This document shows positions 34,210 to 48,400 of a stretch of 64,000 bases of DNA, in pieces (the stretch's first letter is position 1; the number at the start of each line of letters is the position of its first letter). The DNA is from a virus. The stretch is taken from the IMG/VR virus record IMGVR_UViG_3300048833_000111, positions 32,218 to 96,217 of that record; one strand, written 5' to 3'. The translations under genes and the position numbers were made by a program. The notes under the pieces were generated by a model that did not search any database, was not told the origin of the DNA, and worked only from the letters and a program-made list of their open reading frames with translations.

Positions 34210-36410
34210 TGGCAAGATTTTATAAAACAGCTAAACCTGAATTTATTGAGGATATTATATACCAACCACCTTGGGAGTTAATACAGCAAGCAGGTGAATA
34301 TAAACAAACTCAATATGATAATGCATTAGCCCAAACAGAAATGTTAAATGGGCTTTTAAAAATTAACTACATTGATGAAGAAGGGGAGAATGAAAAAGTT
34401 CAACAAGAAAGACAATATTGGGAATCTCAAATAGATGATATAACAAATCAAATAAGAACTACTGGAGATTATAGAAAACTAATGCCTAAAGTTAGAGAGG
34501 TTCAAAAAGGAATTATGAACTCTATGACTGAAGGTAATATTTCTAAATTTACTCAAAGTGCTAATATTAGGGATAAACATCTAGCTGCTATTGCTGAAGC
34601 AAAGAAAAATGGTGGAGATATTGCAGCAGCTCAAGCTGCTTACAATACTTATATGGATAAATGGAAAAATCAAGAAAATAGAAGTATAGATAATGCCTTG
34701 GGTTATGAAGAAGTTATATCTACACCTGAAGAGCTTCAAGGAAAGAATATAGCTGAAATGGCTAAGAAAGTTCCAGCTTATCAGAACTCTACTTTTACTG
34801 TAGACCCAAGAGGTGGATGGATAGTCACAACTAATGGACAAGAGGAATATGTTTCTAAGGAACAATTATTGGAAACTATACAACCTTACATAATGTCCAA
34901 TCCAAACTTAAGACCTTATTTAGACCAGAGACAAAGATTTGGTATGGGGCAGTATTTCAATGAAGATGGTTCTATGATTGCACCTTACCAAGTTAAATAT
35001 TATGATGCAAATGGTAATAGTTATTCTTTAGAAGAAGCACAAGCTTTACCAAAAGAACAACAAGAGAATCTATCTAAGGATGTAGAATTTGCAGATAACT
35101 CTTTGGGACAAGCATTTAAATTAGGTACTTCATTTGAGTATAAGAAAGATAAATCTACTTCTAGATTACAGGTAGACCAAGTAAGAGAGAATGCTTTAAA
35201 TAGAGCGCAAAGAGCAAGTTTACAGGAAGATAGGCAGGCACATGATTTTGAGAAGATGGAGGCTGCTCATAAAAAGAAATTAGAATTATTAGCTTTAGAC
35301 CCAAGTGAAGATGGAGATTTAGCTAGAGCAGAGCTTAATAGGTTAAGTGGATTTAATTCATTTGCAGAGATTAAGAATAAATCTGTGACAAATATGTTAG
35401 ATATAGTAGGTGAGGGAGGGGTTATTACTGAAGCAGGTAAAAGTAAATTGACAGATATCTTTAATACTCTTACTAAAAATATGACAGGGGAAGAGTTAAA
35501 AGCCTATAGGTCATTAGAACAACAATTAAAAAGTGGTAAAAATTTTAATACAAAACAAGCTAATGCTTATATATTTAATTATCTATATCCAACATTTGAA
35601 GATTATTTATCAAAAGAAACTGGTCTTTCAAAAGATGAAATATTAAAAAAGATTACTGAGCTTAGTAGTAATCCAGAAACTAAAGGATATTCTCCTTTTG
35701 TAAATCAAAAATCTAATTATGAATCTCTTTCTAAAGGAGAAGATAATATAACTGCATTAATAAATAATAGAACTAATAACCCTGTACTTAAGAATTTTAA
35801 AAATTTCTCAGATAGAGCTAAACAATACTTAGATGATAATTATAATGCTGCTGCTGTAGTGAAAGAGTTTGAAGTCCTTCCACCTGCTAACAATAAAGCT
35901 ATAACTGAAATTGTAAATCAAAACCCAGGAGATTATACCTTCATTAATGTTGATACAAATGAAGTAGTTCCAGCACCTGGTAGGATGAAAAATAACTTAG
36001 GGGTAACTGGTGCTTCAGGTAGAGCGATAAGTCAAACCATGTTTGAGGGAGAAGATGGAATTAAGTATGTAGCAATACCTTTAAATTCTATGGCACCTTC
36101 AGAACTTGCAATAAGAAATATTGCCATAAAGGGATTAGAGGATACAAGTAGAACCAAAGCTGAATTACAGGATTATAGAAGAGGTTCCGTAATGCAACAA
36201 TTCCAAGAAGCTGGTAAGTCAAATAACTATGAACAAGAAATAGTTATTGAAGATAAATTTTTTAACACTAATTCAAAACTAAAACAAATTGGTAATGGTG
36301 TTAACGCAGAATATCAAGTAATAGATAAACAATTTGGAACTGTACAAACATTCCAAGATGAAGATACATTCTTCAATTATTTAGAGGAAAAAGCTAAATT
36401 AAAAAAATAA
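34209..36410 (+). CDS. Conserved virion/internal protein
   Basis: 733 residues, mostly alpha-helical with no membrane helix, many Lys/Glu/Gln heptad-like stretches (about 30-140 and 330-460). The opening FYKTAKPEFIEDIIYQPPWEL is typical of the family. It precedes the giant virion RNA polymerase gene and overlaps the upstream gene by one base. Probably a cargo or ejection protein; no enzymatic motif seen. Confidence 0.6.
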   Translation: MARFYKTAKPEFIEDIIYQPPWELIQQAGEYKQTQYDNALAQTEMLNGLLKINYIDEEGENEKVQQERQYWESQIDDITNQIRTTGDYRKLMPKVREVQKGIMNSMTEGNISKFTQSANIRDKHLAAIAEAKKNGGDIAAAQAAYNTYMDKWKNQENRSIDNALGYEEVISTPEELQGKNIAEMAKKVPAYQNSTFTVDPRGGWIVTTNGQEEYVSKEQLLETIQPYIMSNPNLRPYLDQRQRFGMGQYFNEDGSMIAPYQVKYYDANGNSYSLEEAQALPKEQQENLSKDVEFADNSLGQAFKLGTSFEYKKDKSTSRLQVDQVRENALNRAQRASLQEDRQAHDFEKMEAAHKKKLELLALDPSEDGDLARAELNRLSGFNSFAEIKNKSVTNMLDIVGEGGVITEAGKSKLTDIFNTLTKNMTGEELKAYRSLEQQLKSGKNFNTKQANAYIFNYLYPTFEDYLSKETGLSKDEILKKITELSSNPETKGYSPFVNQKSNYESLSKGEDNITALINNRTNNPVLKNFKNFSDRAKQYLDDNYNAAAVVKEFEVLPPANNKAITEIVNQNPGDYTFINVDTNEVVPAPGRMKNNLGVTGASGRAISQTMFEGEDGIKYVAIPLNSMAPSELAIRNIAIKGLEDTSRTKAELQDYRRGSVMQQFQEAGKSNNYEQEIVIEDKFFNTNSKLKQIGNGVNAEYQVIDKQFGTVQTFQDEDTFFNYLEEKAKLKK

Positions 36411-36413
36411 TAT

Positions 36414-39400
36414 ATGGAAGATGAAGAACTACAGGGAGTAGGTACTACAGAAGATATTAAAAAGCAAGAAGAGATACTTATGGCTAAAGCCAGAAGAAAA
36501 ACTCTAGAAAAGAATTTAGAGAATTCTATCTTTGGTACTAGCTCTGCTTCTATAAATTTTAAAGGTATAAATTATGCTTCAAGTGATTTTGCTGGTGGTT
36601 CTTATGGTAAGGCTGCTGAGCAAGGTGATTGGAGTAAATGGAGTATGCCAGATGATATGGCATATAAAGCATTTCAACAACAAGAGATTGGAGATTTAAT
36701 TATAGATACTTTAGCAGGAGGTTCTAAACTAGCTGTTGCTGGATTTTTAGATATGGCTGCATCTTGGGATTTAGCTGAAATCTCAAATGTAGCACAGGGA
36801 AATGCTATGGCTGAAACTGGAAACTGGTTACAACAACAAGCTGATAAATTACAATCTTCTGCACAACAAAAGAATACTATATACCAAGATGGTGATAATA
36901 TGTGGACTGCTGCATATTGGGCTAACCAAGGGCAACAGTTAGGTTACTCTACTGGTATTGTTGGAGAGATAGTAGCTGAACAAGCTATACTTGCTTTAGC
37001 TACTGGAGGGTCTGGAAATGCTGCTGGACTTGCATCTAAAGCTAGATTTTTAAAACCTCTACTTACACAAGGAGCTATGGGACTTGCTGGTGGTATGAGA
37101 GAGGCTTATATGAATGCTAGGGAAACACAAGAAAATGTGTACTCTAAGTTTATACAAAATGGATTTACAGAAGAAGAAGCAAAAGCAAAAGCTGATGAAG
37201 CTGCACATGTATCCTTTAAAACAGAAGCTGGTTCTCTTGTAGTATTAAACACACTTCAAAATATATTTCTATTTGGAGGAATGGGTAAAATCCAACCTTT
37301 TAATAGAGCAGCATCTCCACAACTTCAAATGGGATTCTCTTCTTTTGGAGAACAATTACTTGAAAAAGTATTACCTGAAACTACTTCTAAATTTGGAAAA
37401 AGGGCAATACAATATGGTCTTATACCTGCTGTTACAGAAGGTATGGAAGAAGGTGTACAAAGCTTATCACAACAATGGGGAGAATATTCTGTTGGGGATA
37501 AGAAAGAAAAGTTTGACCCTGTAAATACAGAACTTAGAGATAATGTTATTGGTGGTGCTTTAGGAGGAATACTTCTAGGTGCAGGTGCTAAAGCTATATC
37601 TAAATTTAATAACTATCTTGGTGACAATCAATTCTCCAAAGAATATAAGAATTTTATAGATACTGCTGTAGATAGAACAGCTAATACTTTTATAGAGCAA
37701 GAAAAAATTAAGAGAGAATATCAAGAAGCTCAAATAGCTTATAATAAAAATAAGACACAATCCAATCTAGAAGAACTTAATAGAGCAAAGCAGGCTGTTA
37801 AGCAAGCTAAGTATAATTCCCATTTAACAAATGCTGTAAATGCTTTACAGTATGATTATATTAAAGGGGAAGGTACTCAAGCTTTTGATGCACACATAGG
37901 TCAAATGCAAAGTGTACTTGATGCTGTAAAGAATAAGGATACAGAAGCTTTAAGAAAGCATGGTCTTATAATGGCTAATGGAAAAGAAAGATTTGCTGGT
38001 TCATTTGAAACCATTTTAAATACATTTGAGCAAAACATTAAAGATTCAGAATTTATAAAACAATCCCTAAGCAATAACTTAGAAAATGTTACTACTGATT
38101 TTGAATCTGCATTTGATATTACAAAAAAAGAATATACTAATTCAAAATACTTACAAGAGATTTCTGAATTAGAAGGGCAATTGGCTCAAGCACAAATGCT
38201 TGATACATATGTATCACAATTGTCTACTGATGGTAAAACAAGATTTAATCTAGAAAATGAATTAGCTGCTTTAGAACAGGTAGAGAATAATAAGGATACT
38301 AAAGGGTTATCCAAAGAGGACCAAAAAAGAAAGAAAGAGATAGAAAAAAAATTATCTGAACTTAAATATACAGATAGAGATAAGAAGATAATTCCCAATA
38401 CAAATAGAAAAGGTTATATTAATGCTGAGATAAGTAAAATTTCTTTAGGGCAAGCTATAGACCAAAATAATCTTGAGCTTAATTCTTTAAAAGATAGTAA
38501 TAAGATTACGGAGAAAATCAAAAATAGAGCTAAAGAGAAATTAAAAAAAGCTAAAACAAAAGATGCTATAACTAAGGCACAACAAGAGGCTGAACAAGCA
38601 GGGGTAGCTGATGAAAACTTTAATAAAGAAGTAGAAAATAAAGTTAAGGAAGTAGATAATAAAGATAAAATAGCTAATATAGATTCTACTGGACAAACTG
38701 TTTCTAGACCTGTACAAACAAAACCTAAAGAAAATTCCAAAGAGTCTGAACCAGATAGTGCTTCATTGTTTTCTGCTTTCTTAAAAGAAGGTAAAATATC
38801 TACTGCACCAAATCCAGAAGATGATATTATAAACCAAGCTTTCTCTAGACAGAGAATTCCAAATGAACAGATTACAGATGACCTAAAGGATAAGGCTAAT
38901 TTATTTGTAAAGAGAAAATCACAACAACTTGGTAAAGATGTAAATTTAGAAGATGTTATAGTTGACTCTATTGAAAGAAATGGTCTTAAAAATACAGAAG
39001 ATGTATTCCAAGGTATAGTAGCTTTAATGGAAACTGCTGGTAAGGATGTGTCTGAGGCTAATAGTTTATACTATAAATATTTTGAAGAGGATTATAATGT
39101 ATTTAAATCCTTTACAGTAGAGGAAGCTGATACTACAGTTAATACTGTAGAAAAACAAGCACAACAAAACACTGAATTTAAAGATAAGTTCAATGTTAAT
39201 GGACAACCTATATCTACACCTGTTGTAGAAAGAGATTATGAAGATACTAGAACCAATAAATCACAACCTAAAATTGCTTTTAATTTTCAGGAATATGAGA
39301 GAGATGGATTTATATTTACAATAACTTCTGATAAATTAAAAGGAGATAACCATTATATATTGGATTCTGAATTTGTAAATACAGGAGATATACTTACAGT

Positions 39401-42400
39401 TGAAGTTATTAATGATGACTCACAACCAATATCTTCATTTTCCCCAAATGGTACAGTAACAACAAGTACTTGGGGAGAATACAAAAAGACTGTTGAACCT
39501 AATTCACAAGCCTATATAAATAAAATACCTATGGGTATTTATAAAAAAGTAGGGGATACTAAAGTATTGGTAGGACATGTACATGATGCTACTTGGTATA
39601 TACCTAATAATATAAGTGAGGTAAATGGTAAAGAGGAACAGGAAAGAATTGCTAAAGAAGGGTATAATAATACTGTTGAGGTAAGAAAAGCCATTCTAGA
39701 GAATGGTGGTACTGGTAGTATAGAAATAAGTAGACAGTTTGGAGCTTTAGATAAAATAAATAAATCTAAGGATACTACACCTATATCTATTGCCAAAGCT
39801 ACAGGAGAAACTATTTTAGCTAGAATTGTAGAAGGTAATGCTGGTACTATACACTTAGAGACTCAAAAAGGAATACCATTAGATGTAGTATTGGAAGGAG
39901 ATTTACAGGCTACCAATAATGGTAAAAGAATATTTAATCCAGGAGGTATTGCAGATGTAAGATATGCTTATACTAGACCTGATGGAACTAAAGTGTATAT
40001 GGCTCTTCCTGTTATGCAGAAGAAATCCAATGCTTCAAATGCATTAAGAGAGGATTTAAATCCTACTATATTTAATAGTTTAAAATATGCAACATTAGCT
40101 AATATTGTTCTTAACAACACTAACAACAGTGATGTATTAAAAGAAATTGAGAAAGAATTTGCCTTTACAGTTGCTGATGCAAAAGATATACAATCTAAAA
40201 TAAACTCTAGTTTAAAAGTAGATATAAAAAATAATTTAACAGGATACATGGAGTTCTTTGTAAGAATGTCCAATGGTTCTATAGTACTTGATGATAAAAG
40301 AAAACCATCTATAAAAGACTTACAAAATGAATATAATATTGGTAAGTTCAAATATTTATTTGGAGACAATGGAGTTATACTAAAATCTAGTTTTAATGTA
40401 AACTATAATAAACTTAATGCAAGTACACTAAAAGATGTATACATACCTACTATTAATGAGCAAGGAAAAGTAGAAGAAAAATTTAAAGGTTACAATGACT
40501 TAGTAAAAAATAACACATTTACAAATGTTAGAAGCCATCAAATAACAAAGCATGATGGTTCTAAGCAATGGATTATTGATGTACATCCCTTAATTACATA
40601 TACTCTCACAGATAATATAAGTACTGGTATCAGTTCTGCACAAAGAGCTGTTGAAGAAGTATCACAAGAAATGGAAAATAATACTTCTTTAAATATACCT
40701 AAGGAAGTATTGGATACTATGAGTGATGAAGATATAGCACTTTTAGAATCTTTAAATAGAACTATGAACCAAAATAATTCATTTAGTTCAAGAAGAATTT
40801 TAAGTGAGGGTGAGGTTTCAAATATAAATAATACAATAGTAGATGGTAGAATAGAGTTACTTACTGATTTAGAATTTAGAGAAATGTTAGATTCTTTAAA
40901 ACATAGATTTATAAGTAATTTAGATTTCAATGGTAGTATAACTGTAAACCAAATTAAAACTAATTTAGAAAATCTAGTTGAAAAAGAAATACAGCCTATT
41001 ATAGATACATATAAAGAAAGATATGAGAGATTTTCTAAAATTCCTTCATTGGAACCTTTCGCAAAGGAGTTACAATCTAGAATAGATAAACTTCAATCTA
41101 GTATTGACCAAAAAGAAAAGATTACTGGAAACAATGGAGTTCTTTTAAAAGAGCTTAATAAGTTATTTGGATTTAATTTAGAAGAAGAATATAGTGGTGA
41201 GGAAGAATTTGATTCAAGTAATAATTTTAGAAAGTCCTTTTTAGAGAAAGATATAAAACTATCTTATAGTAATAAGTTAAGAATGTCTTTCTTTGGTGTC
41301 AAACAACTTAAAGATAGTTCAAACCAAGAGGTTATAAATGACCTTACAGGATTACCTGTATATGAAAGTCCAGATTATGTAGAACTTATACTTAAATCTA
41401 TTACAACTGAGATTCCATCTAATTGGAATACTCTAATGGATAAATTACAAACTAAATATAATCAGACCAATAAACCTATATATAATCAGTTAAGGAACAA
41501 TTTAAAAGATTTACCACAGAATCTTAAGAATGAATTACTATACAAATTAATATCATCTAGATTTACAGCCCATAAGATTATAAACTCTGTACAAAAAGGT
41601 AAAGGAGGTAATCCTGATAGATATGTATTGACTGTAATTGATGAGAATAGCTCCAAGGAAAATATAAAATTAAAGAAACAAACTAGAGATAATTTTAAAT
41701 TTGCATCCCCACTAACTATGGTGGATGTTAAAACTAATGAGAAAATACTTAATCTAGAGCAAGCTTTAAAATACCAATTAGCTTTTAAGAAGCATATAAA
41801 AGAGGATACTTTTAAGAATGGTTATACAAAAGAGAATGCTACTTTATTAAAAAGTATCTTCAATGCTATAGGTTTGAATTTATCTGATAATACTATAAAA
41901 GAATACTTACAATATAATGACCCTTTTAATAATACTAAAGGTTTATTATCTTTTGTTAGTAAGCAATTAGACAAATTAATAAGTAAGGCTAAACATAATA
42001 AAGTTGTAGTGACAGATGAGGGTAATAATTTATTTGATACTGCAAACAAAGCTTTAAATGATATTATAGAACTTGAAATAGCTCTTAATGGTACAAATGT
42101 AGCTAAATCTATTAGAGTAGGTGGTAAAACATTACAAGGTGTTATACAAAATACATCTGCTTATGATACACTTAGAGAACTTGTAGAGCAGGATTCACAA
42201 TTATTGGATAAACTATTATCTATAGGTTATACTAAAGATAGTTTATTATTAAATCAATTGAGAGAAAATCCACAAATTGCAGATATACTTTCTCTATCTT
42301 TTAGCTCTCCTGATAGTTATAAGGTAAATGGTAAAAAGAATTATTCTGATACAGAATATGATAAACTATCTGATACAGATGGTCTTATCTCTATGTTAGG

Positions 42401-45400
42401 ATTATATACAAATGAAAGAGGTAATGTTACACTTAACAATGCTAATGATATTAGATTAGGTCTTAGTTTTAGAGTAGGACAAATGCCATTTATGACACTA
42501 TCTGATAAAGGTAGGATGTTATATATGAAAACTATTATGTTAGATGGTAAGGATGAACAATTTGTTTCTAAAGGAGAAACAATTGAAATATCAGATGATA
42601 TAATGGACCTATTGTTTCAACAAGTATTTGAATCTGAATATAATAGAATATTAGATGCTTATTCTAATGAAGACCCACATATAAAATCTTTTAGTGAAGG
42701 TTCTAAAATATTTACTTTCTTACCAATATTCAATACTTTAAAAGTAGATGGTGTTAATATACATGATATATTAAAAGAAAGAATAAAAAATGGAGAGGCT
42801 TTGCCTTCTATAAGTACATTTAGGGGAGAGGCTATTAAAATGCTTTCTGAATATATAAATTCAGAAGTAAACCAAAAGCTTGATGCCAATGGAAATGGTA
42901 TTATTACAGATTCTAATCTTTATGTAGATGGAAAATTGCTTAATATAGATACTAAATATTTATCAAAATTTGAAGGTACTCCTTTAGTTAAAGGTAGAAA
43001 ACTTTTTGCTGAACATGCAGTAAACAATTTATTACATCAAGTATCACTATATCAAATCTTTCTAGGGGATTTAGCATACTATACTAAATTTAAAGGTGTT
43101 ATAGATGCAGATGGATTTGTAAAGTCTGATGTTATAGAACAAGAGTATTTAAATATTGCTGAGACTATAGGACAGGTTGTGGATAAAAGGTCTGCATCTT
43201 TGATAGCTCCAGGATTTACTCTAGCTAATGCATCTGACACAGAGAATAAAAACTCTAAGTACATGCAACTGCAAATACTTGATGTAAACTCAATTTCAAG
43301 TATTATAGAGCCATTAATTAAAGCTAGTAAGGATGAATTATCAAAAGAAGAATTAAATGCATTAGAGGTCATTAAAAACCCTAATTCAACAAAACAACAA
43401 ATTTTATCAGCTTATGAAGTTCTTGAGGAAAATAATGAAGAGCTTTCAGCTTACTTTAATATAGAGGGTACTGATGCCCAAGAATATAATACTTGGAAAA
43501 CACACATAGATATTTTATTTAGACAGGGCAATCTTACAGGTGAGGAAAGAGATTTATTATCTTCAGTTTATACTAAGCTTTCAGAAGGTAAGTTTGATGA
43601 AGTTACAAAAGAAGAAACAAAAGTAGTGATGCAACCTATTAAACCAGTATATACTGGTATGGTTCCACTATACAATAAGGAAGGTAAGGTAATATCAATG
43701 AGACCTGTATATATCAAGTCCTCATCATTCCCATTACTTCCACATATTACAAAGAATTTAAAAATAGATAATCTAAGAAAGAACTTAGAAGCTTTAGAGG
43801 AATCTAGTGGTATGACAGTAAAAGCATCTTATCAGACTGCCAATAAAATTGGAGCTAATAAGACTATGCTTACAACTGATGATTTATATAATAAAACTTT
43901 TGAAGAACTTTCACAAGAGGTTAGAGATGGTAGAAGTGTATTGGAGTCTGCTACTTTAATGTTAGATACTAAGAATTTTAAGATACAACAAGAAACTCCT
44001 GATAAGGTTGCTAAATATTTGGCAAAGAATAAGGATAATGAGATATCTATGGGGTCTCAGTTCTGGAAAGTTATTCTAGGAAATGGTATAAACAAAATGA
44101 CTGATAAGATATTTCCTAATAAATTTAACAAGGATTTATTGGATTTAGTAGGTATAGAAAATACAGAGATGTTATCTGGAGAAGATTTAGATAAAATAAA
44201 TTTCTATGTATTTAATAATTTCTCTAAAGCTAAGAGTACTTTACTGTATAGTAGATTAGGATTGGATAGAAATATACCTTTTGCAAATCTTACTAAAGAG
44301 GAAAAGAAAACTGCTCTTGAGAATGTAATAAATATTCTTAAGGAAGAGGTTACATCTAGAAATTATCCAGAGTACTTAACTGAAAGTTTAAATTTAGTTA
44401 CAGATGAACAAGGTAATGTAAGTTTAGAAAGTCCTATCTTCTTAGATTCAAATGCAAATAAGTTTGAAAGTTTATTATTATCATTAGTAGCCAATAGTAT
44501 TATATTCCATAAACTTCCTGGACTTGGACACATTTCAACTTCATCAGAAGGATTTGAAAGAGTTTCTAATCTAGAAGAGTTATCAAGTACAGATAGACAA
44601 GGTATTGTATGGTTTGATAAACCTACTGGTAGACTTAAATCTACTATGTTAGATGATAATACTATATCTGAATCTGAGGTTCTTATTAAATCACATTTTA
44701 GAAGAACAAGAAAAGATGAGAATGGTAATAAAGTTACAGAACTTATAGATTTTACATCTGATACTTATTCAGAAGCTATTATAGAAGATGGTAAGGTAGT
44801 AGGTAGAAAGCTTAAATTAGATATGATGGATGAAGAATTGTTATCACAGTTCTCATTTAGGATTCCTACTTCTTCACACCAATCAGGTGTTATATTAAAG
44901 GTAGTTGGGTTCTTACCTCCAGAGGCTGGAGATATGCTACTTGTACCTGCTGAACACACTGTACAATTAGGAGAGGATTATGATATTGATAAGAGATATA
45001 TATATAAATCAAATTATATATTTGATGGAGATAGAATAACTAAATTAGATTATAAAAAAGATTTAAGAGATAAGAATGAGTTTGATAGATTATATGAAGC
45101 TTTACTAGGAGATGATGTACAGGAATCTGATAAAGATTTAAAAATAAGAATCAAAATGTATGAAAATGCAATGATTGATATTTATAAGTCTGTATTCCAA
45201 TCTCCATCTAAAGCAGTACAACAAAAAATATTTAAACCATTATCTGTAGGTGTAGCTAAAGAAACTGCATTCCTTATGGACTCAAAACTCAATGAAGATA
45301 AACAACCATATTTCTCTACATTATCAGATACATATCAAAGAAAACTTCTTAAAGCTGGAGCTGATGGTAAGGGAGGTATTGGAGTACATTCTAATGCTGT

Positions 45401-48400
45401 TACACTTGAAGCACAGATGCAAAGATTAAGTGAGGATAATAAACTTCAATTAAGACATACAGAAAGAGATGAGGATGGTAATATTAGATATGTACCTACA
45501 GTTGAGATTATAGGTCCATTAGTATCTGATAGTAACCTAGGTGCATCTGAAGAATTTAAATCTATAGATGGTAGAAGGGATATAGCAGACCAACATGGTG
45601 AGAACCAAAACGTATCTACAGATAACATTAATGAACAAATTATGTCCAAAAGGAATGAAAACTCTTATACTATGAGTGTATATGCACTTATGGCTACTAG
45701 AGGGTTTGACCTTTCTGAGGATAATGTTGTTCAGAATAATAATAAACCAATGCACATACCTTCTCTATTTATAAATCAACCTATAATTAGAGATTATGTG
45801 AAAATGAAATCACAACAAGACTCTATATCTGGAGAGTTTATTGCAGATAAGGATAGTGATATATTAAATAGATTAGTTAGAAAATATGGAGGGAGTATAG
45901 CTCCTGGAGCTACTATAAGTAATTTCTTAAATGATTCAGTATATATGGAAGGCTCTAGGCAAATGACTGGACAAGCTTTATATGACAGTTTATCTGAAGA
46001 AATAGCTCTTAAGAATAATACAATGCAGTTAGCTGTATTACAAAAATTTGCTAAATTTAGAAATGAGTCTAGACAACTTTCTGAAATACAACAATTAATA
46101 TCTTTATCTACTTCAGGTTTAGGTGTATCTTATTTTGAGACATTACAAAGAATAAAAATGTTGGATAATTTACCATTTTCTGATATAAAGAATGCATATA
46201 AACTAATAGGTGATTTCCAACCTTCTGCTGAATTCTTAGGTATACAACCAGATGAAGAAATAAAATCAAATTCTCAATTGGAGAGAGAAGGTTATACTAA
46301 AATAGGTAATTTCCATTGGAAACCAGAGACTATTGAAGGGGTAATGCTTATAGATTCTTTAAAAGCAGCACAAGATTTAATGGATATATTTTTTCCATAT
46401 AAAGATGCTGCTATTGATGGAGTTATAGAAAAGATTACTTCTGAGAAAGATATTGATTTATCTAAAAAATCTAGAACTGTATTAGAACAACAATATGAAA
46501 TAATGAGAGAGTTAAAATCTTTCATGAATACATATAAGAATGCACAATATTTTAAAGGAGATGTTAATGAAGAGAGAAGAAGATTATTTATAGATAGTGA
46601 AAATAATACTTCACTAGCTAGTATTGTAAAAGATATCCAAGATAAGAAGTTACCTCTATCAAATAATCCTTTTATTAGAAATCTTACTCCACAAATTCAA
46701 GCTATTACAGAACCTTCTTTACTATTATATAATAATACAGATAGTACATCTTTAGATAGTTACACTGAGTATGATGCATTTAGAAGATTGTTACTTGATG
46801 ATACAACTGTACTTGGAGAATATAATGGAGAAAGTATAACACCAAGAAAACTGGCACAGGATTTAGTTTCTTATACTATGTTAGCTGATTCACAGAATGG
46901 AGCTACTGGATTTGATACTTTAGTACCTATAAAATATTTACAGATTATAGGTTATAATACAGCAATTAATAATAATTATGCAACAGTCAAGAATAATCCT
47001 GATATGTTGAATAACTTTATAGAGCAGTATTTCCAACATAATCCAGAAAGAACTAATATATTAAGTTCTAGTACTATTGACCCTAGAGATATACTTACTA
47101 ATGATGAGGATATAAATAAAAAATTAGAAGCTCTTGCAGTTAAGAAAGAAGCTGGAGAACAAGTTAATCTAAACTTCCTTTTACAGGAATTAAAATCTTT
47201 TGCAATAGTAGATAATACAAAGTTTGGCAATTATGTAGCTATCAGAAATCCTAAAATAAATAATTCTGACAATAAGTTTAACTTGTTCAAGTATAATCCA
47301 GAGACAACTATGTATGAGCAAATACCTACTCTGGGAACCACTGGTATGAAAGAATACAATGCAGAAGTATTCCAACAAAGTTCAATACTTCCAGTATTAG
47401 AACCTGTAACTAAAACTAACAAAGCTAACAAATACTTTGATTTAGGTAATCAGGCATATACTGCAATACCAGAGATTCAAGCTATGTTACCTGCTAATAA
47501 AGGAGTAAGAGGTATTTTAGAAATATATCAAAATTCTGCTAATACTGATGATAAGACTAAAGAGTTTATTTCAAACTTACTTGAATATGGAGATTTAGAT
47601 GCTAAAATAGTTTATACAGCTCCAGCAAATTCTGCATTGGGACAATACAATGTTGACACTAATGAGATTTATATACATCCAGATATCTTTGATAAATTAT
47701 TATCTAATAATCCTAACTTAAGTGAAGTTAGAAATGTAGTAAGGGAAGTATTACTTGAAGAGGTAATACATTCTATGACTGTAAAGGAATTTAATAAGTA
47801 TGTAAAATCATATAATCCAACAACTGGAGAGATAACTTTAGTAGATAATCCACCATTATTTGCTACAAAATTAGTATCTTTGTACCAAGCAGCTAAAGAA
47901 TCTTTACCTTATAATCCAAGTAATAATACTTCATATTATTCTAAAAATATATATGAGTTTATGGCTGGAATGTTTGTAGCTGAAGATTATAGAAAAGCAC
48001 TTGAAGAAGCTAATCCTGGAATTGTACAGAAATTCTTGGAAGTTTTGAGAGATATGCTTGGTAATTTATATAAATCTGTAACTGGTAGAATTTTATCTTA
48101 TCAAGATGAAACATTCAATGCAGTTTATGATTTATTAAAAGCTAGAAATGTAAAGAGTAATGTTGCTTTTGTGAATGTATTTAATAATAATCCTATGGAC
48201 CAAATGATAGAGAAAGAGAGTATTCCAGAGTATGTACCCACTAAAAGTAGAAAGGTACTTAACGATGTAGATATAGCTAGATTTAATTCTTATTTGGAAA
48301 AAAGTAATAATTTACTGCCTGATACATTCTTTACATCAGATTCTACTTTTACAGAGTTTTATAATCCTGTAACAGGTAAAAAAGAAAAAGCACCACAGGA

